A stretch of DNA of 64,000 bases from contig JAMSLZ010000015.1 of NCBI GenBank assembly GCA_026027325.1, forward strand, positions 62,001-126,000, in the 5' to 3' direction. Source of the stretch: Actinomucor elegans. Taxonomy: Eukaryota > Mucoromycota > Mucoromycetes > Mucorales > Mucoraceae. Positions 11,580 through 20,040 of this stretch are shown one piece after another (position 1 is the first letter of the stretch; the number at the start of each line of letters is the position of its first letter). Under the pieces are notes generated by a model. That model had not been told where the DNA came from. It did no database searches and saw nothing but the letters and a program-made list of their open reading frames with translations. The position numbers and the translations under genes were made by a program.

Positions 11580-11692
11580 TTAAATATGAAGATAAGTCTC
11601 ATAAAATTTCAAACTCAATTAAAAAAAATGTTAGAAAAAAAAAATTGAATTTTTTTATAGTAATAAAATTATGTTCAAAATATATTATAAAA

Positions 11693-12556
11693 ATGTTAGT
11701 AGAGCCATATAAAAAATTAAAAGAAATATTTGATGACGATAGAAAGGCTTTGTTATACTTAATAAATAATGACTATGTGAATGGATATAAAAATTGTAGT
11801 AATTGTGGAAAAGATATGACTTTAAATTTAAATAAAAAATTATACGTATGTAGAAATTATAAATGTAGAAAAACTATATCACCATTAAATGGTACAATTT
11901 TTAATAAAATGAAATTACCAATAAACATACAATTACATTTATTACATTTGTTTCTTGGTAAAGTCACCGGAACTTATATTTCATCAGCATTAAATATTGA
12001 TAAAAATACAGTTGTAAAATATAAAAAAATATTTAGAAAATATATAAAAAATAAACAATTAATTACACCAGATAAAAAAATAGGAGGAAAAGATAAAATA
12101 GTAGAAATGGATGAAAGTAAAATTGCTAAAAGAAAATACCATAAAGGTAGGAAAATTGATGGTGCTTGGATTATTGGAGGTATTGAAAGAAGTAATGATA
12201 ATAAAGATAAAAAATTATTTATGCTACCTATAAAACATAGAAATAGTATAAATATAGATTATATTGTTAATAAATATATAAATGAAGGAACAACAATATA
12301 TACTGACTGCTGGAAAGGATATAATAATTTAAATAATATTGGATATAATCATAAAACTGTAAACCATTCTAAGCATTTTGTAGATCCTATAACTAAAGTT
12401 CATACACAATCAATTGAAGCTACTTGGGGAGCATTTAAAAGAAATTTAATGCCTATACATAGAAATAAAAAGAACATAATGTTACATATAAAAGAATATC
12501 AATGGAGAAGAAATAATAAAAATAAAAACATTTGGATGGAATTTTTAAAAGATTAA
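11693..12556 (+). CDS. IS1595/ISXO2-like (Merlin) transposase
   Basis: 287 aa from the ATG at 11693. Upstream in-frame starts lie in or next to LINE sequence and were ignored. An N-terminal zinc ribbon (CSNC at about residue 39, then CRNYKC about 30 residues later) is followed by a helical DNA-binding region. The catalytic core has Asp in VEMDESK, Asp in YTDCWKGY and Glu in SIEATW. This order is typical of the IS1595 family and of eukaryotic Merlin transposases, which cut and paste DNA with an 8-9 bp target duplication. The frame is intact. Codon use is extremely A/T-rich, unlike the host LINEs. It is clearly homologous (about 60% by eye) to the transposase at 41681-42562. Confidence 0.88.
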   Translation: MLVEPYKKLKEIFDDDRKALLYLINNDYVNGYKNCSNCGKDMTLNLNKKLYVCRNYKCRKTISPLNGTIFNKMKLPINIQLHLLHLFLGKVTGTYISSALNIDKNTVVKYKKIFRKYIKNKQLITPDKKIGGKDKIVEMDESKIAKRKYHKGRKIDGAWIIGGIERSNDNKDKKLFMLPIKHRNSINIDYIVNKYINEGTTIYTDCWKGYNNLNNIGYNHKTVNHSKHFVDPITKVHTQSIEATWGAFKRNLMPIHRNKKNIMLHIKEYQWRRNNKNKNIWMEFLKD

Positions 12557-12624
12557 AATTTATTAAAATAAAAAAAAATTGAATTTGGGCATAAAAATAA
12601 ATAAATTAATTGATATATATTATC

Positions 12625-12885
12625 ATGTCCGAAAATAATCCGTTTTTGAATAAAAAGTTTATAAAAGATTTGAAATGTTCATTTATACCACAACAAATTT
12701 TTAAAAATAAAAAATATAATTTTGATATAATAGATATAAATTTTAAATTAAAAAAAAATGATGTTGTTTTAATCACCATGAAATTAATTAATGGAAAAAA
12801 ATATGAATATGCATACATATTAAAGACTAATAATATAACAGAAAATACAATTAATGAAAATGATATGATAATAGATAATGATTAA
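12625..12885 (+). CDS. Small AT-rich passenger ORF of Merlin-like element 1
   Basis: An 86-codon frame begins with ATG at 12625, 68 bp downstream of the transposase on the same strand. The protein is rich in Lys, Asn, Ile and Asp, has no motif I recognise, and ends in an acidic Asn/Asp tail. The second Merlin-like element has a small, broken ORF in the same relative place (40846-41140), which argues that this is a real part of the family. Similarity between the two small proteins is weak by eye, around the KKYNFD/KKYDLS stretch. Function is unknown. Chance opening in A/T-rich DNA is the alternative. Confidence 0.5.
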   Translation: MSENNPFLNKKFIKDLKCSFIPQQIFKNKKYNFDIIDINFKLKKNDVVLITMKLINGKKYEYAYILKTNNITENTINENDMIIDND

Positions 12886-13522
12886 ATTAAAACATATATA
12901 TATGAGAAATGTTTTACTGTATATGTTATACGTATTTTACAAGGTTGTTAATAATTACATAATTTGTTTTCTAACCATATTTATTTTAATATTTTATTTC
13001 TTATTTATTACACTTTTAAAGAATATACATTTATACCATATTTTACAAACTTATTTATATTACAAAAATTAACATTATTTAAAAATTTTCTATTAATTAC
13101 AATGTTACCTTTTTATTACTTTTATTACTACTTTTCAATTATATAAATATTTTAAAATCTACATAAAATTTATTTAGTTTGAAACATTTCTCTATATAAT
13201 GTCCTTTATATGACAATAAACTGTTGGAGGTGGATGGAATAAAAAAATAAGGATCATTATCAAAATAATGTACAGAAATATTAAATATAAATGTTTTACA
13301 TTTATTTTTAATTATTTCTAAAAAGTAAATATAAAAAAGACGAAAAAAATAAAATCACTCAGATTTTAATTTGAATTTTTTAATATTTATGTTTTTGAGA
13401 TTTAAATAAAAGTTGTAAAACAACATTTATTAAATCTGTACATTATATTTTGACCTATCCCAAAATAAATATCAAAAATAATTACCATATTTAGTATATG
13501 AGAGTTATAATCATATCACACC

Positions 13523-16457
13523 GAACCGAAGAATGACCAGAATAGGCTTGAAAGCAGAACACCAACCAGGGAGACACAAAATCCGAAGACACCAGAGGAC
13601 GAAGCAGACGTTGAACATACACAAGATGCAAAGCAAAGCTCTGATCTTGGATGTCCACCAGACCAACACCACCATACTTGCGAGGAAGACACAAAGAAGA
13701 CCAAGACGGCGCGGGCCAAAACGATGCCACATACTTGCGCACTACTGCCTTGATATCCAGAAGCCACTTGCCAGGCACAGGAACCACACGGAGAAGATGA
13801 TACACCTTGGAGAGCAACAGAGAATTCGCCACCAGACCAGTACCACGAATAGATAGGTGTCGTTCACGAAGCATGTTTGCATGCCTCTCCAACTTGACTT
13901 TGACACCATCCAGGAAATGCAGCAACTGAGCATCGGTATGATACAGTGGATAACCAAGGTAACGCACCGAGCCAACAGACGACGAATCATGCCACTCTAC
14001 ACCAGCAGCAGAAGCTATATCAACCCAAGGCTGATGAGCCACACCCGAAAGAGACACCAGAACAGTCTTGCTGAGATTCACCTTGGCGTTGGAGGCACGA
14101 CCATAGACCTCAAGAAGAGACAGAAGCACCAACCATTCACCAGGCGAAGACAAGAACACCTCGAGATCATCGGCATAACTAAGCAGCTTGATAGGAGCCG
14201 GAGGAGAAGAACCACTGACGAAATCAAGCGGGTAGTTACCCGTATCATCACCCAAATCAAGATGGACCTTTTGAGGGTTAGGGAGCCAAGTCCGAGGAAC
14301 CACCACAGGAGCCAGAGAAACACCAGACAGAGAAGAACAAGCCAAGACAGACCGCAACAGGGGTTCAAAGGCCAAGTTGAACAACAGAGGCGATAGTGGA
14401 TCACCCTGCCTAAGGCCACGCAACTGAGGAACAGCTGCTCCTAACCACCCGTTAATGGACACGGAGATCTTGGTACCAAAGAACAAAGAAGAGAGACAAC
14501 CAACCAGACCAGAAGGAAAACCAAAACGAAGCAACACACGCCGAAGATACTCAGGATGGACCCGATCATAAGCCTTCTCTTGATCAAGTAACACCGCAAC
14601 TTGAGGAAGGTTTGGAGCCACCGACCGAAGATTAGCCATCAACGTTTGATTCAACCACCCATTATCCGAGATCAATCGATGAGGAAGGAACCCAGTTTGA
14701 TAGGGGTTGATCAGCTTGGGAAGAACACGGTTGAACCTATTGGCCAGCAACTTGGTAAACAACTTGGCATCCGAGTTGATCAGAGAGAGAGGACGCCAGT
14801 TAGCCAAGAGCAGAGGATCACCTTTCTTGAACAAAAGCACCATCCGAGTTTGTTGCCACGAAGGAGGAAACACACCAGAGAAAGCACCACCAAGGACTGC
14901 CACCAGCAAGTCCAGAAAAGGTCGCGAACGACCAGCCAAGTAATGATATACCTCGAAAGGAATACCATCCATGCCAGGAGACCGAGACCTAGGGGCGTGA
15001 GCCAGTAGATCCAGCACCGTAACGGCATTAGGCAGAGCCATCAGATACTTGGCATCATCCGAAGACAACACCACTTCTTCAGGAATACCATTCAAAAGAG
15101 AGTCCACGGCTTCGGCATCGATGTCGTCCGGGGTGTATAGCTTTTGGTAAAAACCGCGAGCCTCCCGAAGTATATCAGCCGCTTCCACCAAGACCTCACC
15201 AGTAGTAGAGCACTTCAAGGACTGGATAGTCTGTTGAGACTGGCGATCCTTGATGACACGATAGAAATACTTGTTGTTACGTTCACCCAGTTCATGCCAA
15301 CGAGTGGCAGAGCGAAGCATATTCTGGCGTGTTTCTTTCTGAATCTGACCATCAATCAATTTCTCTAGCTCATGCACCACCTGAAGAGGAAGTGAATCAT
15401 CACTAGGTTGAATTGACGGTGTAGCATCACTAGCCATAACACCTGAGACAGAAGAGGAAACAGCCTTCATACGTTCCTGTTGTAAAGCAGCAACCTTGTT
15501 CTTGAATCGAGCCTTAGCACCCCAAGCGTACTTTTGCGCACAGCACTTGAGCAACAACTTCAAAGATTCCCATTGAGATTGGACCCTCAACGGTTCACCC
15601 TTACCACCAGGGCTAGCATTGTCACCATCACCACCAGAAGATTCGAAAAAGAGAGACACTGTCTTGTCCAGCAATAGGAGAAACTCTGAATCCTCCAGCA
15701 GAGTGGGATTAAAGCGCCAACAGCCAGGACCAATACGAGCACAAGCAGGCTGCAGATCGATTGTCAAAAGACAGTGATCGGTCCACACACCAGGAACATA
15801 ATGGACTTGACCATTCACCAACCGAGTCACCAGCGAAGTATGACCAAAGATATAATCAATAGTAGTACCAGCCCTAGGAAAAGTAATAGGACCGTCCGGG
15901 AAACAGTTGTTAAAGTGGAGACGAAGCCAATCATACAGCGGAGCCACAGAGGAAAGACTTGTCTCGGCAGAAGAGTGCAGATGAATGTTGAAGTCACCTA
16001 CCAACATCCAAGGCGTGTTGGACACCTCAGACCACAAAGCAAGAGAGAGAAAAGATTGTATAAACAGTGGACGGTCCGAAGACTGTGCCGGTGCATAGAT
16101 ATTGGCCACACGACACAAGACATTATGCTGGGCATCCTTGACAGTAGCCACAACACAACGCTCATCCAGGAGAACTTGAGCAGCATCCAAAGAAAGACCA
16201 GGCTTGAGACAGACAATGGCACAATGTTTGGATACCACAAAGGGACAGCGAGGGAAGAAGAAAGAGAAAGAGCGGATTTGATGATCAGTGAGAGAAGATT
16301 GAGAATAGAAGTGAGATACCTCTTGCAAGCAAAGGATATCCACACCGAGAGAACGAGCGCGTAGGTAAGAAGCGAACTCCTTTTGTGTTGTTTTTTGGGA
16401 CTCCATAAAAATGCTACGCACATTTAAGGAACCCAATCGAATGTTTTGACCTAGCAT
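13523..16457 (-). pseudogene. LINE ORF2, first 978 codons, copy C3
   Basis: Endonuclease and reverse transcriptase domains are complete and open, from the ATG on the complement of 16455-16457 (overlapping the ORF1 stop) to the junction with the Merlin-like element at 13522. The predicted frame then adds about ten foreign codons and stops. The thumb/C-terminal region and CCHC motif are lost, so the product would be truncated. Confidence 0.88.
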
Positions 16458-17926
16458 TACGCCCTATGGGCAGAAGAAGAAGACTTGGAAGACTTGGACG
16501 TCTTGATAGCAGAAGCAGAAGCCTTGGTCTTCGCCACATTCACAATATTCTTCTTGAGAAAGTCAATCTTGTTTTGTGTTTTAGCCTTGACTTTGCTCAA
16601 ATCCATCATCTCTTGCACCGTATCAACCTTCATGGTTGAAGCAACCTCGTAGTCAGCAAACTTGGAAGCTCGAGCACCAGTAGGACTGTTGGGATCGTAC
16701 TCTACTCTCTCGCCAGAGAGCAGAGGATCACCCTCACCATCGAGCTCCATGACTTCAATGATTGAGTCATCACCAGGAACATCACCAGAGACACCACCAG
16801 TAACACCAGAGACACCACCAGTTGCACCAGAGACACCACCAGTTGCACCAGAGACACCACCAGCAACACCAGAGACACCAGGTACACCATCACAAACATC
16901 AACCAAGGGCTCAGAAGCCACATCCTGCTCAACCAGCACAATGGGAGCCTCTTCAACAACTACATCACCGTCGTTTGACGTAGTGACAGGACCAGATTTC
17001 TTCACCCCAGACAAAGCCACATAATCATCGAGCTCAGCCTCGAAAGACTTCACAGCTTGCTTCTTAGCCTTACAGAATCTTGCAGTGTGGCCTTTCTCGC
17101 GACAAGAGAAACACATACGCTTAGCCAACTCAGGGCAGTCCTTACGGACATGACCCGACAAGCGACAAAAGTGGCAAACAGGAGGAGCATTTTTAAACTG
17201 AGCAGGAGCAAACATGTCCCAAGCACTCAAGTACAGCATTCTTGTTAAAGGCTGAGGAGGAACCACCTCACCATCCTCACCTTCCATGCCAACCGAGGTA
17301 TCAATCAACACCGACATCTTGCCCTCAAAGTAGCCCTTACGAGTGTATTTCTTCAGCTGGTACACCTTACCATAAAAAGCTAATGAATCCAACATGTCAA
17401 CCAGAAAAGTAGCTCTGTTGGGAGTACAACACACCAAATTAAACTGAACATGGGTCAGATTACCACCAACAGAAGAGCCAGAGCCAGAGCTAGTAGAAAC
17501 GGCCTTGTACACAACACCATTCACAGTAACACCATCATTGACAGCTTTGGTAGCGTCCGCCTTGCTATCGAAATTAGCTTCGACCAGAAGATCACCACCA
17601 GCACTTGCACGCATAGAACTAATGTGTCGGAAGTCCACATTAGCACCAACTTGTTCTTCAATGACCTTATACGCGTCAGTACGGTCACCAAACAGCTTTC
17701 CAGGGAAGGAGAACAGAACAGAACTTGAACAAAGCGCCTGCTCCACCAGAGCAGCGGCTTTGCGCACCAACAGTTCGGACTTGAGGTCATCATCTTCAAA
17801 GATGACCTCACCAACAAGAGGAACGGCAGAATTGTCGATATTACGTCGACCAGGAGTCAATGGAACCTTCTTGGAGGCACCACGGGCAACAACAGTTGTC
17901 CAGGACACGGCAGAATTTTCAGTCAT
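16457..17926 (-). CDS. LINE ORF1, copy C3
   Basis: Intact 489-aa frame with the two CCHC knuckles and a Gly-Val-Ser repeat that includes Ala-Thr units, the same arrangement as in C5. The stop overlaps the ORF2 start. Being intact it could be translated, but its partner ORF2 in this copy is broken, so this copy could move only in trans, if at all. Confidence 0.88.
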   Translation of the reverse strand: MTENSAVSWTTVVARGASKKVPLTPGRRNIDNSAVPLVGEVIFEDDDLKSELLVRKAAALVEQALCSSSVLFSFPGKLFGDRTDAYKVIEEQVGANVDFRHISSMRASAGGDLLVEANFDSKADATKAVNDGVTVNGVVYKAVSTSSGSGSSVGGNLTHVQFNLVCCTPNRATFLVDMLDSLAFYGKVYQLKKYTRKGYFEGKMSVLIDTSVGMEGEDGEVVPPQPLTRMLYLSAWDMFAPAQFKNAPPVCHFCRLSGHVRKDCPELAKRMCFSCREKGHTARFCKAKKQAVKSFEAELDDYVALSGVKKSGPVTTSNDGDVVVEEAPIVLVEQDVASEPLVDVCDGVPGVSGVAGGVSGATGGVSGATGGVSGVTGGVSGDVPGDDSIIEVMELDGEGDPLLSGERVEYDPNSPTGARASKFADYEVASTMKVDTVQEMMDLSKVKAKTQNKIDFLKKNIVNVAKTKASASAIKTSKSSKSSSSAHRA

Positions 17927-18063
17927 GTGCCAGATTTCTAGAAAATGGCGAGATTACGAAAAAAAGTTTTTGAGATGTCGAAATTGGCGAATTGAGATGT
18001 CAAGATCGAGCGAAATGTGCAAAAAGTTGGAGATTTGCAAAAATAATTATACCACCAGAAGCG

Positions 18064-18293
18064 CAGCGACGAGTAGAATACGAATACGAAACAAGCGGAG
18101 ATGGATGGATTGAATTGAGCGAGATATCGACAAAAAACCAGACGGATGCAAAATTTTTTGTAAAAAGTGATCTTTAAGCGTACGAGTAGAAGACGAATAC
18201 GAAACAAGCGGAGATGGATGGATTGAATTGAGCGAGATATCGACAAAAAACCAGACGGATGCAAAATTTTTTGTAAAAAGTGATCTTTAAGCC
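18064..18293 (-). repeat. Duplicated 5' UTR segment of copy C3
   Basis: Read on the minus strand, a segment of about 113 bp running from GCTTAAAGATCAC to CTACTCGT occurs twice (complement of 18180-18293, then 18064-18179). The outer unit has the agaagac variant found in C1 and C2, and the inner unit has the agaatac variant found in C5. The two units therefore come from different LINE subtypes rather than from a simple tandem duplication. Confidence 0.8.
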
Positions 18294-18341
18294 GACAAAA
18301 AACCAGACGGATGCAAATTTTTTTGTAAAAAGTGATCTTTA
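18294..18341 (-). mobile_element. LINE copy C1, 5'-terminal fragment
   Basis: This is the outermost 5' UTR of C1, left on the far side of C3. It starts with the second copy of the 15-bp TSD (18294-18308) and continues with the ggatgcaaattt...gtgatcttta sequence that precedes the same motif in other 5' UTRs. It lacks the last dozen bases of full-length copies. Confidence 0.75.
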
Positions 18342-18612
18342 CACCTTAAAAACGTTTAGGTTACTCCTAGGCTCTTTCGCTTAAAGATCACTTTTTACAA
18401 AAAATTTTGCATCCGTCTGGTTTTTTGTCGATATCTCGCTCAATTCAATCCATCCATCTCCGCTTGTTTCGTATTCGTATTCTACTCGTCGCTGCGCTTC
18501 TGGTGGTATAATTATTTTTGCACATTTCGCTCGATCTTGACATCTCAATTCGCCAATTTCGACATTTCAAAAACTTTTTTCTCAATCTCGCCAATTTCAA
18601 GAAATCTGGCAC

Positions 18613-20040
18613 ATGACTGAAAATTCTTCCGTGTCCTGGACGACTGTTGTTGCCCGTGGTGCCTCTAAGAAGGTTCCATTGACTCCTGGTCGACGTAATG
18701 TCGACAATGCTGCTGTTCCTCTTATTGGTGAGGTCATCTTTGAAGATGATGACCTCAAGTCCGAACTTTTGGTGCGCAAAGCCGCTGCTCTGGTGGAGCA
18801 GGCGCTTTGCTCAAGTTCTGTTCTGTTCTCCTTCCCTGGGAAGCTGTTTGGTGACCGCACTGGTGCCTATAAGGTCATAGAAGAACAAATTGGTACTAAT
18901 GTGGATTTTAGACACATTAGTTCCATGCGCGCAAATGCTGGTGGTGACCTTCTTGTTGAAGCCAATTTTGACGCTAAGGATGATGCTACCAAGGCCGTTA
19001 ATGATGGTGTTGTTGTCAACGGTGTGGTGTACAAGGCTGTATCGACTTCTACTGGTTCTGGCTCTGGCTCTTCTGTGGGTGGTAATCTGACCCAAGTTCA
19101 GTTTAATTTGGTGTGTTGTACTCCGAACAGAGCTACCTTTTTGGTGGACATGTTGGATTCTTTGGCCTTCTATGGTAAGGTATACCAGTTGAAGAAGTAT
19201 ACCCACAAAGGCTATTTCGAGGGCAAGATGTCGGTGCTCATTGATACGTCGGTAGGCATGGAAGGTGAGGATGGTGAGGTGGTTCCTCCTCAGCCTTTGA
19301 CAAGAATGCTGTACCTGAGTGCTTGGGACATGTTTGCCCCTGCTCAGTTCAAGAATGCGCCCCCTGTTTGTCACTTTTGTCGTTTGTCAGGACATGTTCG
19401 TAAGGACTGTCCTGAGTTGGCTAAGCGTACGTGTTTCTCTTGTCGCGAGAAAGGCCATACGGCTAGGTTCTGCAAGGTTAAGAAACAAGCAGTGAAGTCT
19501 TTCGAGGCTGAACTGGACGATTATGTGGCTTTGTCTGGTGCAAAGAAATCTGGCCTTGATCCTACGCCAAAAGATGATGTTGTAGTTGTTGAAGAGGCTC
19601 CCATTGAACTGGTTGAGCAGGATGGCGATTCTGAGCCCTTGGTTGGTGTCTCTGGTGGTATCTCTGGTGTTGTCTCTGGTGTCTCTGGTGGTGTCTCTGG
19701 TGGTGTCTCCGGTGGTGTTCCTGGTGATGACTCAATCATTGAAGTCATGGAGCTCGATGGTGAGGGTGATCCTCTGCTCTCTGGCGAGAGAGTAGAGTAC
19801 GATCCCAACAGTCCTACTGGTGCTCGAGCTTCCAAGTTTGCTGACTACGAGGTTGCCTCAACTATGAAGGTTGATACGGTGCAAGAGATGATGGATTTGA
19901 GTAAAGTCAAGGTCAAAACTCAAAACAAGATTGACTTTCTCAAGAAGAATATTGTGAATGTGGCGAAGACCAAGGCTTCTGCTTCTGCTATCAAGACGTC
20001 CAAGTCTTCCAAGTCTTCTTCTTCTGCCCATAGGGTATAA
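18613..20040 (+). CDS. LINE ORF1, copy C4
   Basis: Intact 475-aa protein with the same plan as C2: conserved N-terminal region, two CX2CX4HX4C knuckles near residues 253-287, repeat, acidic segment, basic tail. The Gly-Val-Ser repeat is shorter than in C2 and C3, and several N-terminal residues differ from them, so C4 is a distinct subtype. The stop TAA at 20038-20040 shares its last A with the ORF2 ATG. Confidence 0.9.
   Translation: MTENSSVSWTTVVARGASKKVPLTPGRRNVDNAAVPLIGEVIFEDDDLKSELLVRKAAALVEQALCSSSVLFSFPGKLFGDRTGAYKVIEEQIGTNVDFRHISSMRANAGGDLLVEANFDAKDDATKAVNDGVVVNGVVYKAVSTSTGSGSGSSVGGNLTQVQFNLVCCTPNRATFLVDMLDSLAFYGKVYQLKKYTHKGYFEGKMSVLIDTSVGMEGEDGEVVPPQPLTRMLYLSAWDMFAPAQFKNAPPVCHFCRLSGHVRKDCPELAKRTCFSCREKGHTARFCKVKKQAVKSFEAELDDYVALSGAKKSGLDPTPKDDVVVVEEAPIELVEQDGDSEPLVGVSGGISGVVSGVSGGVSGGVSGGVPGDDSIIEVMELDGEGDPLLSGERVEYDPNSPTGARASKFADYEVASTMKVDTVQEMMDLSKVKVKTQNKIDFLKKNIVNVAKTKASASAIKTSKSSKSSSSAHRV

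Larger units (their letters stand above)
11580..13522 (+). mobile_element. Merlin/IS1595-like DNA transposon 1
   Basis: A very AT-rich insert carrying an IS1595-type transposase and a small second ORF. The right end is a 25-bp terminal inverted repeat whose outward reading starts GGTGTGATATGATTATAACT and ends in CTCTCAT. The left end (about 11584-11602) matches its inner part (ATATGA...CTCAT), but the outermost six or so bases are gone. The same CTCTCA block sits at the same offset in the intact element at 40771-42690. No 8-bp target duplication remains because the left flank has been deleted. Bases 12886-13497 hold no gene that I can support, only low-complexity A/T sequence. Confidence 0.82.
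11387..18293 (-). mobile_element. LINE copy C3, inserted in C1 5' UTR and disrupted by a Merlin-like element
   Basis: Minus-strand copy with a 17-nt T run at 11387-11403, 3' UTR (11404-11460), the ORF2 tail (11461-11579), the Merlin-like insertion (11580-13522), the rest of ORF2, ORF1, and a 5' UTR that is partly duplicated. It is flanked by the 15-bp TSD gacaaaaaaccagac. About 1 kb of ORF2 is missing where the Merlin-like element lies. ORF1 is the same protein as in C5 as far as I compared, so these two are close relatives. Confidence 0.9.

Noticed and set aside
12878..13146. Two overlapping Phe/Ile/Leu-rich frames of 60-64 codons after the Merlin-like element's small ORF
   Set aside because: In DNA with so few G/C bases such hydrophobic frames arise by chance; they have no counterpart in Merlin-like element 2.
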